Position numbers and translations under genes: made by a program. Positions 12,300 through 46,519 of a DNA stretch of 64,000 nucleotides are shown piece after piece; position 1 is the stretch's first letter, and each line of letters begins with the position of its first letter. The notes under the pieces were generated by a model. That model saw nothing but the letters and a program-made list of their open reading frames with translations. It was not told the origin of the DNA and searched no databases. Location: NCBI RefSeq assembly GCF_910596095.1, contig NC_056536.1, positions 15,332,791 through 15,396,790 of the forward strand, read 5' to 3'. This stretch comes from Thunnus maccoyii. Taxonomy: Eukaryota; Chordata; Actinopteri; Scombriformes; Scombridae.

Positions 12300-13107
12300 A
12301 GATCAACGTCACTGCTCAACGCCTTCAGTTTCTTTTCTCTTGAATTTCATCGAGATCAACATTTGGATTTTTTTGTCTTAATTAATTATGTCATAAATTA
12401 TCTTGTGTTGATGATATAAATGAAACTGCATCAAGTGCTGATTTCTTAGTGAATTACTACTAATTACTATATGTAGTAAAATTTATCACCAGCAGCAAAT
12501 TGAGTTAGTTAGAAATTAATTTTAACTGTAATATAACTTATAGTTCCTCTAATTATTTCAAGTAAATTGTGTATAGTTTTATGAACTGCAGTTAAATAAA
12601 AATGTATGTAGACCTTTGTTCAATCAAACATATTTTCGTTTTTATAACTACATTCTCTCCTGCTGCATTAACTTATATCCTACATTATATTTTCTCTTAA
12701 TTCATAATTCATTCTTAAATGTCATTTATTGTACAGAAATTGATGTTGAAATTGAGTCCCAAATAGAGATAAACAGTACAGTCAGAACAAGATTTACTTT
12801 AATCTGTCAAAAAAAAATGTTTCAAATGTTACAAGTAAATTAAGTGCTTTAAGTCAAATTAAAGTTTCTTCATAATATCAGTACAAACTTGCTACTTTTT
12901 TTATACAATTATGATGGAACTAAAACTGGTTTTAGAGTCGGCATGTAAATGTTTTGGGAGTATAACATGATTTAAGGACAAACAACAGTTTATAAAAAGA
13001 CAAATATGGTACAGGAAAACTTTTCTCTAGTCCTGAATTTACAAGATACTGACTCAGTTGCATTTGTGACTTTTCTATAACTTCTCTAATGTTTTATACG
13101 TTGTTCT
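12300..13107. other. Convergent 3' region between eps8l3 and gstm
   Basis: AT-rich spacer of about 0.8 kb between two tail-to-tail genes. It holds the eps8l3 3' UTR and the presumed gstm 3' UTR; one minus-strand AATAAA sits at 12725-12730. No coding exon or RNA gene seen. Confidence 0.6.
12595..12600 (+). other. Polyadenylation signal, eps8l3
   Basis: AATAAA about 300 nt after the eps8l3 stop. It gives a compact 3' UTR that ends before the oppositely oriented gstm 3' end. Confidence 0.5.
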
Positions 13108-16100
13108 TTACTCTTTCTTGTTTCCCCATTTGGCCATCTTGTTGTTGACAGGAGTCTTCATGAATCTGTTTGACTTCATGTAGGCAGCAATCTTCTCCAG
13201 AGCCTGTGATAATATCATATTATACCAAGTCATTAAAAACAGGAACAACTCCACATACACATCATTTACTCACAGACATCAGACAGTCACAACAACGCAG
13301 AGGAAAAAAAACAAGATACTTGAGTGCAGGACTTTTCATTTCCTGTCTATAACTTCTGGTGGTAATTGTAGGATGTCCTGTGTGTCTGACAAACTGTTCT
13401 CACCTCAAAACGGTCTAAAAAATCTTTGAGGTTCTTGAAGTCATCCAGACATGTGGGATGAAACATCCTGTGTTGATCCAGCAGCTCGTACATAAGGAAG
13501 TCCACAAAAGTGATCTGTTGTAAAGAAACGTTATATAAAACAAATATGTTGAAAGCAAAATAAAAGCTCAAACTAGAACTAATCAATAGTTTTATATTTA
13601 TGTCAGTCAAATGACATAAATATGTGAGTTGATTAGTCCAATTAATCAGCAATGATTTTGATGATCGAATAATCATTTCAGCAATTTCTGGAGCAAAAAT
13701 TCACTGGTTTTTATGAGCAACGCTGATCACTGGGAACTTAGAATGGACACTCTTCCTAATTTACAAGCCACAAAAACAATGGATTAATCAAGAAAATAAT
13801 AGGTATATTAATCGATAATGAAAATAATCATTAGTTGCAACCCTACATGTAATGAAGGGGTCGCTGGTAGCTCGCTGTGGAGGTTTATGACCTGTTTTAG
13901 CTCTTTGTTTTGGATTTCTGGCCTGTAAATTCACAGTTTGCTTCAGTCTCAGCTCGTCAGCTAATTAAACACATTTCTAGCAACATCAGGAAGCTGTTTT
14001 AAGAAAAAAGCTTTGACAAATCTACTGAACGCTACCTGCCCAGCACCAAACAACTGATGTACAGCGTTAGGGACTAAACATAATGGAGCATTTAGCAGCT
14101 AAAGACAGTTATTTTCCGCAAAACACGATTCTAAATGTGAATGCTATTGTTGCTCCTTGTGTAAATGTCTACTAACATGTTTGTCATATCAGCTTTATAA
14201 GGCCATAATATGTCAAATGTGTGTAATTTTCAGCTTTAAAAACTTTTAAAAATGGACTGTGTCCAACATGTTTGAGAGGTGAAATACCTTGTCACCAGCA
14301 AACCACTTCCTGTCGCCCAAGAAATTTGAGAACTGCTTCAGTACGCCTGGCAGCATCTCAAGGTAGCCTGGCTTTATCCTGTCCTGATGTCAGAGAAACA
14401 AGGGTGACATTAGTGGAGTTTAATAGCTTTATGATTTAATTAAAGTTAACAATTAACTTGTTACTCACTAAGTCTGTGTAGCACATCCTCACAAAGCCGT
14501 TTCTGAAGTCCATGGCCTGGTTCTCCATGATGTCGACGCGAACCTTCTCGTCCTCGGTCTCTCCGCCTGTGATCAAATGAGATCTATTGAGACTCTCAGG
14601 AAATGAAGACTTATGATACTACATCTGAAACCTGGAATTTCTGTATAATTATGGTCCCTTTATTTAAAGGAGACCATAAAACGCAACCACTGATGTTCAC
14701 ATAAAAATACTTAAGTGCATTTTAAAAGTAATATATGCACCATTTATTGAAGAAAAGGAGCAGAATACATTAAAAACACACTATACTTACACATATTGTG
14801 CTTACGAGCGATGTATCTCAGGATAGCGTTGCTCTGCACTATCTTTCTGTCTCCATCCTCCAAGTAGGGCAGCTATGGTGAGACATTAATCACAATTAGT
14901 TGATGTTTTAAACTTGCCCGCTTTACAATTAAATCAATATTAACATGTTAAACTCACTCACATTGGGAAAGTCCATTCCAAGGTTTGGTTTTTCATCAAA
15001 CCAGCAGCTCTTATCAAAGTTGGGAGCTGTGTGAGAGAAAAGAGGGTTACATGAATGAAGAGGGTGTGTTATATGGAAGCTTGTGCTTGTTTATCTGTTG
15101 ATTGAACAAGTGATATTTACCTTCACCACAGACATAAAACTTGTCTTCATACTTGGTGCCAGTGTACTCCATCAGCAGGCGGATTGGCTGAGCAAGCTGA
15201 GATAAGAGATGGGAGAGGTTGTTGATTTTACAGCTTTTAAAAAACACATTAAAAAAGGTCCGCAGTGTACATGTGGACATTGCACAGTTGTTTTCCCCTT
15301 GTGATGACTTACAGATAACTCATATTAACCCTGAATTTATTTTTTTATGAGGATTTTAAGGACAGATGTACATCATTCCAAAGTTATCATCTTATCAGAG
15401 AAATATTCTTTAGAAAACTAATAAAACTGCAACTTAGGACGATGTTCATTTGTCTGACTCTGCCTTCTGAAGCCTTACATTTGCTCTGGTTAAACAGAAG
15501 AATGCATTTTTACAAAGAACGAGCACCGCAAATATTTTCATCATCGATTAATCTTTCAGTTATTTTCTCAATAACGACTTAATCATATGACTTAATGAAA
15601 TGACGATCACTGTTTCTCAAAGCCCGAGGAAACGTCCTCAAAAATGTCTTATTTTGTCCCAGCCAACATCAATAATCGATATTCAGTTTACGATTGATGA
15701 AGTTTCACAGCAAAGGGGGTGAATACATATGTACTCAACATTTTTCAGATTTTTTATTTGTAAATAAAAATCCCTCCCCGCTTCAAAATTATGGATTATT
15801 TTGTGTTGGTCCATTACCTGATACAACCCCAATGAAATCCATTTTAATTTTAGGTTGCCACATGACAAAATGTGGATAAGACCAGAGGGGGTGTATGGGG
15901 GTTTATTATGCAAGGCAGTGTAGTTAACCATTTAAAAGACTTCAACCTTTACCTTCAGTAGTAATTTAACTGTGTGTGTGCAGCGGTCTGTAATGATCGG
16001 TGACCGATTGAGAGACGGTGTTAAAATCACCTCTTTCTGCCATTTTACATAATTTGCTACTCAATGAATAAGCACATTTAAAACAGGTATCTCGCTCCTG

Positions 16101-16542
16101 ACTTTACAGCACTTTTACCGTCGCTCATTTTGGGATTGCAGCTAAAACAGTAAAACAGCAGCACACATACGATAACCGCTAACGGTTAACGTTACATTAG
16201 CTTTAGTAGCTATATTTGAAGTCGTTACTAGCGTCTCTTTATGATGTTAACAGTTTAAACACGTGCCGCCCGGCTATTTCGCAGTTACATAACATTTCAC
16301 CGAGCGACGCTCAGTAAACACTACATTTTAAATGATTGTAAAACACATTAACGTTACGCATTAAACACTTAAACACCAGTAACGTTAAGTGGTAAATACA
16401 AAGAGTTTTAAAAGCAACGGTCGGTGACTCCAGCAAAACCAGTTAACAGCCGTTAACGTACAGCGCTGCAGAAACACAGGTGCGAGTTTATTTGCAATTA
16501 ACTTACCCCACGAATATCCCAATAAGCCAGTTTCATTGTCAT
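13108..16542 (-). CDS. gstm: Glutathione S-transferase, mu class
   Basis: Eight exons, in transcript order: 16542-16507, 15196-15121, 15026-14962, 14872-14791, 14566-14469, 14383-14288, 13514-13404 and 13203-13108. Phases join into 219 aa, against the usual 217-218 for the class. The cytosolic dimer conjugates glutathione to electrophiles. Visible signatures: [21 protein letters not shown] with catalytic Tyr7; the mu loop ([16 protein letters not shown]); the glutathione-binding [14 protein letters not shown]; the [12 protein letters not shown] helix; and [16 protein letters not shown]. An in-frame TGA lies two codons before the chosen ATG. A second ATG at codon 3 could also serve. There is only one copy, where mammals have a GSTM cluster. 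I cannot say which numbered mammalian GSTM it is closest to. Confidence 0.95.
13560..13845. repeat. Dispersed 'GGGCTGCAAxTAA...CGATTAAT' palindromic repeat, copy 1
   Basis: In the gstm gene, between its last coding exons 14288-14383 and 13404-13514. It starts near ACTAATCAATAG and ends AATCATTAGTTGCAACCCT, with ATTAATC/GATTAAT words throughout. The same family recurs near 15530, 31690, 42308 and 48741. The ends look like the inverted termini of a small non-autonomous DNA element, but the superfamily was not settled. Confidence 0.55.
15530..15690. repeat. Dispersed palindromic repeat, copy 2 (partial)
   Basis: In gstm intron 1. Contains TCATCGATTAATCTTTCAG, GTTTCTCAAAGCCCGAGGA and ATATTCAGTTTACGATT, matching the internal order of the fuller copies at 42308 and 48741. 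Truncated at both ends. Confidence 0.5.
15705..15932. mobile_element. Tc1-like element 3' end remnant
   Basis: In gstm intron 1. CAAAGGGGGTGAATACATAT, AGATTTTTTATTTGTAAA, CACATGACAAAATGTGGATA and a final GCAAGGCAGTGTA follow, in order, the terminal region of a fish Tc1-like transposon as I remember it. No transposase part remains next to it. Confidence 0.55.
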
Positions 16543-18690
16543 TTTGAATCACTTTCCGAGAGCAAATGTGGCCGACGACGATTTTCACAGCGGCGACAGA
16601 GACTGAGGAGCAAGCAGGGGTCGGCTGCTCTCTTTCTGCAGCCAGTGAGGAGGGCGGTGGAGGTGAAGGGGGCGGTGGAGTTGGGCGGAGTGAACCGGGC
16701 GCACAGACACCCTGAGTCGGTTCTTTTGTTTGCACGAACACGGTATTTGACTTTCAATGCATTGCTTTATATACGGTAAAAATGAAAACAATTCACACCC
16801 AGTCTGGTCGTGTCACGTTTTTTGCCAGTCATGTTGAGGCTGCAACTTTTCCAGGACGCTGAGAAACAATGAAAGAAAGACACAGTCAGTTAATGAGCAA
16901 CACTACATGTTGCTACTAGTCACTTTGATCATAAAAGTAACACTACTCTACAGAGTATATAGGCTACTACAATATAGTATAGAATTGAGTATTTATAGAT
17001 TATAGATTATTATTAATTTATTTTAATAAGTTTATCCATAAGTAACACAGTGACAGAATGTATGACTATTTTGGTCATGGGTTTCATACACTTTCTGTAA
17101 TAAAACATATAAAAGCAAACATCGGATTAGATGGGGGACCCTGGGGAAAAATCTTATCGGATGGGGGTCTGTGGTCTAATTTGTGTTAGTTTAGGGGTCC
17201 TTGACATGAAAAAGTTTAAGAACCACGCATTTATAGTATATAGTTTAGAGAATATTATAGATCTTAGATGAAACTGTCAGAATGGCGGGACTGAGAGAAA
17301 AAGGCACAATTACAAATCCGTCTACTATTTGGGCACCACGGACAGTGCCATGGATTTATCAATACACAGCACAGTTAGGCTACTGATATTTCAGAGCCAT
17401 GGTCAGGGCCATTGATTCTAACTTGCACAAATCTCAGTCAGATAAAGGATCAATGAGTCAGGCAGACTACACTAATATATTCAACTAAACATCCCCTCTG
17501 TCCCTTCACTCTCTCTGCTACTAGGGGATCGAGGGCAGGTTAACAAGGGGGATGCATTTCAGTCATTTTGCTAACAAGGGGGATGGCATCCCTCCTCAAA
17601 TTTCCAACTGGATCCAGTATAGGTTTACTGCAAGAATTACGTAGGGTTTTACTGTATAAATCTTTGACATAAACAAGTTAGGCAACAAAACATCTGAGAA
17701 ATTTAAAGGAGAGATCATTGTGCAATCGCCTGCTTCCTCAAAAAGTTATAGAGATAAGGCTGAAAGTTCATTTTAACCTTGGAAATGCCAATTTGACAAA
17801 ACAATACCAACTCAAAGTCCTTTTACTAGTTTTTTCTGGAGCTTTCAAATGTATCAAATGGTCTTCGTCAGCAAATGGAGCTCATTCAGTTGTCAATGGA
17901 GATCGATCTGCTAACATTGCTCTTTTTAAAACCATGTGTCGCAGTTGAAAGCTCCGGAAAGAGGTTGTCAAAATACACAAGACATTAAAAAGTACTAGTA
18001 CAGTATTGAGTAACAGAAAGGCTGTTTTTGATGAAAACAGACATTATTATATGTTAATTGCAAACAAAATATTTTCATTATCAACAATCATTTTTCAATT
18101 GTTCTTGTGAGTAACATGTCAAATATAATGACAAAAGTGAGCTAAATTTGTCTACTCAGTCTTATCAATAATGAAAATAAATCTTTGTTATTCACTTTAA
18201 AATGATACAATTACAGAAGTGCATAATATTCACATTTTAGTAGCTTTAACCAACAATTAAATTCTGGGCATTTTTAAATGATTTGGAAAATTCAAATAAT
18301 TATCATCAATTACCTCCTCTTAATCAGTTATTAGACCTCCTGTTTCAGCACTACCACAGACTCTTAATCCCTGCACAAAAACTCAATTCTTTAATTTTAA
18401 AAACATGAACTTACTGCTCAGTTTGACCCACATCTGAGAGTAATGAGCTGAATATGGAAACACCACACAATGCCCTCTTTGTTTCACTTCGCTCATATTT
18501 CCACAAAGCCCCTACTAATGAGCAACTACTGAACCTCATTATCTTCATAAATTATTAATATTTTGATTTTTTTCTCACTCTTTATGTCTTTATCACTTTT
18601 GTAATCTACAGTTTTAAGTTTCAGAAGACATTTCCTTTCTGAGATCTGTAAACTGAAGGGAGGCAAGCACTCCAGTGTGAACAACATTTA
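16543..18690. other. gstm upstream region and intergenic spacer
   Basis: The first ~200 bp upstream of the gstm start (16543-16740) are distinctly GC-rich against an AT-rich background, as expected of its promoter; I did not find a convincing TATA box or antioxidant-response element. The rest is AT-rich spacer without a recognisable gene. Confidence 0.45.
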
Positions 18691-20802
18691 TTTTTCATAG
18701 ACACAGATGTCATTAAATAATATTTCACAAACAACACATAGAATCACGAGGGAGCACACACATTGCTTTTGAGTAGCAACAAGTCGTCCTCCTGATAACA
18801 TCAGGACAAGGCAGGAGTTTCAAAAAGGTTCATCAGTTTAGTTGACTTTAAGTTCTCTGAAAAAATGTTTTACTCATGACTTTGGCACTGGTGGAAGTTT
18901 TTTTGTGATTCACGGCACCGGTTGAAGTTGTGCAAGGAGTAAAATTACATAAAACTGGAACAGATCATGCATTATTCACTGTAGTCAGCAATGTACGTAT
19001 TTCAAATATATACGTGTAAAGGTCAGATGGTATCAGGAGTTAAAGTTCAGACTCAGTAGAAACAATGTCACAAAGTAAGAGTTAGTATAATCAGACGCTA
19101 CAACTTAGTAGCATTACTGCACACCAGAAACGATAGTGACATGCCTTCATGCAACCCTACTGAATCACTGTAAAGACTGTAAAAGAAAAATAAACAGTAA
19201 GAATATCACAAGGAGCAGCTGTAGGAAACATGTAATTAATATAACTGCCAGTAGCAGGAATACTGAAGATCAACCAGTTATACAGCATGAGGTATTGTCC
19301 TGTGGTTAATTACAGTTTAAAATGCAAACTAACAGACAAAAACAATTCATGTAGTGTTTCTAATGGGACTAAAATATTCTTTGAAGGTTTTTGCAGTAAC
19401 ATGTTCACAGATTCTGCTGCAAAAGTTGGTGATTTGGTAAATAATCAGGGCCGTAGCCAGGATGTTAGAAATACCGCTGTCACCCCCCCAATACCAAAAA
19501 GAAAGTCTCTAAATAAATAATACATTCTCTTTTTATTATTTGGATTATTTATACTTCATATATTCAGTTAGCTGTTCATTTATATTTTCTGCAAGTTTTA
19601 TTTAAATTGAGGAGTACTTACAAGGAAATTTATCTGGAAATCAACAACTACTAACAACTAACTAATAACTATCTCAGATCTTCCCCCTAAAATGAATACC
19701 AGGTTATATAGTTCTGCACAGGAAACTTTCTAGGACCATAAAATAAAGTGTTGCCGTTTTTTCCCCCAAAATGAAGGTCTAAATGTTGTTCTCTACTCTG
19801 TGCATTTGTTTATTTATTTTGTAGTCAAATTTAAAGTCGAGATGAAAAATGAACTCTTTGAGATCACATCCTCGGTCATATTGTGCACCTATTTAACAAT
19901 ATATGCCCCAAAAATAATCCATTCCTTTTGTATTCTTATATCAAAATCCAATCATGTTTTCTTCCTGTAAAGCAAAATATGACGTGTGCTTACGTAGGCT
20001 TGAACCAACCTATTTCAACCAATAATGTCATGACATCCACCCATCAATCAATCGTCAACTTCATTATGACACGCCAACTTTTCTACATTCAACGTTTCAA
20101 ATTCCTCCCAATGTTATGTCCAGCCTGTCTATCCTGTTTCACTTGAAAATACGTCACGATGCAGAAGTTAGATAATCTCAAAATTACTGTTTCATCTGGA
20201 CTTTAAATATGTGGAGTCTATAAAAACTGACTGTTAGATAATGACGCCTCAAAACTACGGTAACAAAACCCTCAAACTGCCAGAAAAGATACCAAGTACA
20301 TGACCTCAGTGTCCTAAATGTTAGCTACGGCCCTGCAAGCAGTAACAGGCTCTTTACTTTGCAAAATTGTTCCTGATTGTCTTCTTTAATCAGTCACTGT
20401 GGGATCCAGTGTGTAAGTTGTATTGATAGGTAACATTTTGAAGGTGAGAATTGTACCAGGCTTTCTACATGAAATACAGACTTTGTACAGAGACATTGAC
20501 AGAAATCTGGCCACAAACCATGAAAATATAATCATTTAAAAATAAATAGATCAAGAGACATCTTGAAATCACTGCGACAAATTTAACAAAGAATAACTCA
20601 AAGAAACTGAAGAAGGAAGTAAACACCTCATGTACACAGATTGTAGGTCCTCTCGCCACAGTGGCGACTCTCATAATCTCTTTGTAACAAAGCTTTTCTC
20701 CTTTCACAGGTGTGATATGTTCATATGCAAATCTGTACAAAGTCCCAATGTGAAAACAGGGAATGTAGTGAGAATTTTGTTGTGTTGTGTTGTGCGGCGT
20801 GT
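18691..20802 (-). other. Probable ampd2 3' UTR / downstream spacer
   Basis: About 2.1 kb beyond the ampd2 stop without coding signal. Minus-strand AATAAA hexamers occur near 18688 (followed by a GT-rich stretch) and near 19530 and 19810. If the distal one is used, the 3' UTR would be about 2.1 kb. Which signal is used cannot be told from sequence alone. Confidence 0.3.
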
Positions 20803-41469
<20,667 letters not shown>

Positions 41470-41800
41470 GTTTCCGGGTCGAGCGGTTCAGCTTGGCGCG
41501 GATGGGAGAAGGAGAGCGGAGTGAGTCAGAGCTGCGGAGGACGGAGCGTCGGAGAGCCGCTACAAGAGTGAGAGAGGAGGAGAAGATGAAGGAGGAGAGG
41601 AGGAGGAGGAGGAGGGATGTAGCACAGATGCTTGAGTGTGTGTGTGTGTGTGCTACGTGCCTGTGAGCAGGGATTTCCAGACTGGTTGGTCCAGCGTGGG
41701 GCTGCGGAGCATCCCTCTGCAGCGAAACAGGCCCCGCCCCCCCCGAAAGACTCCCGTGCCCGAGCTGCGGCACTGATGGAGGCTGGGGGCCACGCGCAAA
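41470..41800 (-). promoter_or_regulatory. GC-rich ampd2 promoter region / 5' UTR
   Basis: Upstream of the ampd2 start codon the DNA is GC- and CpG-rich compared with its surroundings. It contains a run of Sp1-type GC boxes (GGCCCCGCCCC at about 41730-41740, read on the other strand as GGGGCGGGGCC). No TATA box was recognised. This fits a housekeeping CpG-island promoter, but the transcription start is not known. Confidence 0.5.
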
Positions 41801-41819
41801 CACGTGCAGAATACAAAAG

Positions 41820-41822
<3 letters not shown>

Positions 41823-41882
<60 letters not shown>

Positions 41883-41890
41883 CACACACA
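41823..41890. repeat. (CA)n microsatellite upstream of ampd2
   Basis: About 34 CA units with one CG interruption near 41875, roughly 350 bp upstream of the ampd2 start codon. Shorter TG tracts occur near 41638. Confidence 0.95.
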
Positions 41891-42307
41891 GAGCAGCTCT
41901 AGCCTGCGCTGTTGCCGTGACAACCACAAATCTATGTGTAGGCAAACCAATGGGGAGAAAAGTTGTGATTACCGTAGAAATGAAAGTAAAACTAAATGCT
42001 GCAAATAAATGTGCCAAAAATGTTTTGAAATAAAAATAAAAATAATGCAGTTTATGCTTTGAATGAAAATCAAGCATGTAAATAAAAAATTGTACGTTTT
42101 AAATTAATTTGATGAAAAACAAAACCATCTTCATCATCTTCTATTATCACATAGAAGAGGACAAGTAGCAAATATTAACTGACAAAAGTTGCCTTAATGA
42201 AAATGTGAACTTGAAAATGTTATGATACAACTTAAAATCAAGTGACGTTTAGGTTGCAGATTTGTAATTTGTACTTTTTGTTTCGTCTTTAGTGTATATA
42301 TTACTTT

Positions 42308-42610
42308 TAGGGCTGCAAATAACAATTATTTTCATTATTGATCAATTGTTTGGTCAATAAAATATCTGTAAATAGTACAAAAAAAAAAAAATCATAGTTT
42401 TTCACAATTGCAATTTCCTGAAGCTCAGTGTGACGTCTTCAAATTGTTTGATTTGTCCAAAACACAAAGACATTCAGTTTACTGTCACATAAGACAAAGA
42501 AAAGTGACAAATCTTCACATCTGACAATCTGGAACCAGCCAATGTTTGACATTTATAATTTTCTGACGATTGACTGCTTGATGAATCAACTAATCATTTC
42601 AGCTGTAATT
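42308..42610. mobile_element. Dispersed palindromic repeat, copy 4 (near full length)
   Basis: Starts AGGGCTGCAAATAACAATTA and ends CAACTAATCATTTCAGCT, so the ends are roughly inverted repeats. The interior has ACACAAAGACATTCAGTTTA and CTGTCACATAAGACAAAGAA, shared with the copy at 48741. Short AT-rich non-coding element. Confidence 0.6.
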
Positions 42611-43408
42611 ATTTTCAGTCTGTAATAAAAAAAAAACTCAGTCTAAATGCCAAAATCACCTGACAATCACCTCAGTTTCTGTCCTTTAAATATTTCTGTA
42701 GGCCTCATCTTGAATGACGAATGAAGCTTTCTCATGACATTTAATTTTTTATCATTTGATAATTGTGACTTCAACCTCTCATACGTCTGTGAGATGAGAG
42801 ATAGAGACACAGCAGCCTGCGGTGAGGAGGATTGGACTGGAAAACAACTCGCTGGGTTGCAAAATCTCAGAGGGCAAAGAGGATTAAAGAGAAGAAGAAG
42901 AGAGACCAGCAAGACTTCAAATCATTGTGATCATATAAAAGAGTCAGTGAACCAAACATACTGCCAAAACAAATCTTTAGGTATAAACAAAACTAAAAGG
43001 GATATTTGTGGTACAATTAAAGGACTCAGTAATAGTCAAGATTTACATGACGTCACTGCAGGATGTGTAAAAATTCATTCATCACTCCAGAGACACACTG
43101 CAGCTGAACTATGGGCTTTACATAACAATGTTTTTATGAGCACAGAGAGGAGCTGATGCCACTATGATGGTAACCATCATCATCATCATTATCTATTCAG
43201 TCCTGATATAATCACATACAACATAAAAATGTTAGTTTCTCCTCCCGGCTAATAAAACAAAGAAATATGTATAAACACATGCAGTAAAATGAGGAACTGA
43301 TTAATAATGAAGTACAGAGAGGAGCTTTGCAGCAGTGGTGTGTGGAGCCAGCGCCATCATGTGGTCATTGAGGGGAAGTGAAACTGACTGCAGCACAACA
43401 ACATACTG

Positions 43409-43444
43409 CAGTCTGTAAATCAGTCTGTAAATCAGTCTGTAAGA
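43409..43444. repeat. CAGTCTGTAAAT tandem repeat
   Basis: Three head-to-tail 12-bp units, the last diverging (CAGTCTGTAAGA). Confidence 0.85.
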
Positions 43445-46230
43445 GCGAGTCAAATCATTAAAATAGTAGCATAAAGCTCCCAGGGGTAAATAAAGACGTG
43501 TTTACAACAACAAAGACCAAAATCTATAAAATATTATAAACCTTGAAAAGGCACATATGATATGACCTGATAGAATCAACATTTATCCCGATAACAATGT
43601 CAGGAATTACTTATTGATTAACGTCCGGAATGATCAAACAAGACCAATAAGATCATTTCTTACCTAAAAGCAACATTAGGACTTGAAATCAGATAAATGG
43701 GCAAAATATAATAAAGAAAAAAGAAAAAGGTTTCATAGAAAACTTAAAAGTAAATATTGTTACACCTTTAAAACTCTAACACCTTTTAAAACACCCAAAC
43801 CATGAAATGTATTAATAAAACAACCAAGACACTAAATGACTACTATAAAACAATCAAAATACAACATAAACACCAAATAAAGTAAAATCCCAGGCCGAGA
43901 GGCAAAGCCAGCAGTCCACAAACAAGAAGCATCTCTCTGCAACAGGAACCTGAAGCGTTTAACCCTTCCTTTCCTGGACCAGGTGCACCTCATTGTGGAC
44001 TGATTAGATGTAGAAGACCTGGGCGGAGCAACAGACAGGAGAGGAAAGGGACAAAAAACCCAGGAAACACATACAGCTGTAACAATATGTATTTCTGAAC
44101 ATTTAACGGAAAATGTGAAAACTGTTTAATTCTGTCTCTAAACAATCTTTGTTATTACAGTATTGCCAAATAATTTCAGTATCTTTGTGCCAAAGACATT
44201 CAAGGACACACAAATAAAAAGCACAAATATAAAATAAAAACATACATTCTCACATCCATATGCACGTCCACAACCACACACATGCAAAACATCTATGACT
44301 ATGTTCACAAACGTCCCAGCATTAGACGACTCAACCAGAAGCCATGAGTGACTGTTAGTCACAGCATTGAAGAAGTTGTACGATCCTGTTTCAAAAATGC
44401 TGTAAAGATTGCTGTGAAAATCTTAAAAATACATTCCCGGACCTCTCTATATGCAGACATCCACTTGTTTATTTCCAACAAAATCACATTAAAGGAAAGA
44501 AAAAGAAATGGACAGAAAAGGCTGTTTTGTTATGTGATACTGATTCGATGACAGGAAAATCTCTGGGATACATGACTGCCTCTTAATGAGGCTTTAACTA
44601 CCAAAGAAGAATAATTATCTGTTTTCTCTCCCGCTGGACAGTGGCCAGTATTGATCCAATATATTGTCAAACTGATGTAACAGTGTAATGTTTGTGGAAA
44701 CCAAAAATATGGTCAGTGAGTGGGACCACAGTAAATACTCGTAGTAAACAACGTTGGGGAATCCAGAGCCTGTTTTGCAGAAGAGATGAAGCTGTCATGC
44801 AACAACACCTTCTTTCCTGAGGACATTTTTGGAACAGATGGACGTGTTGGTGAACATACTGGCTGCTCTGAATTTCACTGGAGGGCTGCTGACAGTCAAA
44901 ATGATGCCGTGTCAGACAGTGATGGAGGAGCGAGCAGATGAATGGAGACTAGCGGAATTTGTATCCGTGAATAAAATCGTCTTAAATCCACCCTGACTTC
45001 TTTTCACTTGTTGCCTCTAAAGTTAATCTGTCTGTGGTTAATCCCTGTTACGCTGGTGGAAAATATATGTTGACCTTGGACACACAACTTCCTCCTGTGG
45101 CAAAGACACATCTATACATGCAACCATTGATGAGAGTATTAGGAGAATTACGTTGTTTTTTTGCTGTTACAGGAAGGCTGAGTATCCCAGAATGCACTAG
45201 GCAGACAGCACAGGTCGCCAATAAATAACAGACACACGCACAGACAAATATTTAAATGAGTTGTTTTTTTGGGTTTGTGGAAGGAACCTGGAGGAAGGCG
45301 GCCAGACGAAAACAAGAAGTTGAACCCAGGACTTGACATTGAGACATTGTGAAAAGTGTATGGAAAGCCAGAAGGGCCAAAAACAAAAAGCCATCATGTC
45401 ACGTCATGTGTTTTGCAGTGTTGTTAATGCTAAATATACATTTTTGCATTTGACATGGTTCAACAGAAAAATGAATATGTTTTCCACCCTAAAACTTGAT
45501 TACTTTTAACGTAACTTTTGGCTTCTAGTTGCTTTTTATTCCTTTATCTCAGTACTTGTATATTTCGGTTTGTCTCATTGTCATCGACTTCTTATCTTTT
45601 TAATTTTGTCTCTTGATTTTAGCTTTAGCATTACTGAGGAAATTCACTCAAATCAAAATCTACAAACATTAATGAGTTAAAAAAAAGGTTCAGTTCATCT
45701 GTATGATGCATAACTAAAAGTAAATCACAGAAACAATATAAAGACTTGCTGTTTTCTTTGTTCATGAAAGGTCATTATTTAGATATTTACACACATGGGT
45801 TGTTCATAGTTCCTATGTAAGAAAATAAATTGGTGGTTTTATATGATGTAGGTTGGTATATATTTGGAAAATTAAGATAAAATCTTACAAAATAAAGGAA
45901 AAGACAGTAAATTATTGTATAAAAAATACCTTTTATGATCTTTGTGAAAGTGACTATGCTTTGTCATCCTGTGTAATTTCACATAGTTAGTTACTATATA
46001 TGATGGAGGTGCAAGATGCTTGTGCAAGAGGATTACCGGCAAGTATCACAACATCTTGTGTGTAATTGCTACAGTATGGTGTCACCCAGGTTCTCCTTGC
46101 GTCATTCGTGGGAGTAAACCTATTTATTCTGCAGACTTGTAGAATAGCTTGTAGACTAAACCGCATGAGCTCATCAGTGGGTGGGAACTTTCTGTAATGG
46201 AGCCTGCAGTGAATTTAAAGAGTATCACCA

Positions 46231-46299
<69 letters not shown>

Positions 46300-46519
46300 T
46301 TGTCATAGGTCACTTTTGGGGACATTAAATAGGCTTACTTTCATTTCCTGGAGACTTACCCAAACCATAACCACTGACCCAAAAATCCATGTTTTACCAA
46401 TTGGGACTTGACTTTTTTGACAATTGTAAAAGCATTCCCCAATTAACTTGTTTTGAAGTCAGAAATTTGTCCCCGAAAGCAGCCTCTGACAGGCCCACAC
46501 ACACACACACACACACACT
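46231..46519. repeat. Module bounded by two (CA)n tracts
   Basis: A (CA)n tract of about 66 bp (46231-46296) is followed by ~200 bp containing GTTGTCATAGGTCACTTT and GGGGACATTAAATAGGC, then a second (CA)n tract (46496-46519). The inner part resembles a fish repeat that habitually carries terminal CA runs. No ORF. Confidence 0.55.

Noticed and set aside
42734-43156. 140-codon plus-strand frame between ampd2 and gnat2
   Set aside because: No family motif, no plausible splice partners, and intergenic base composition.
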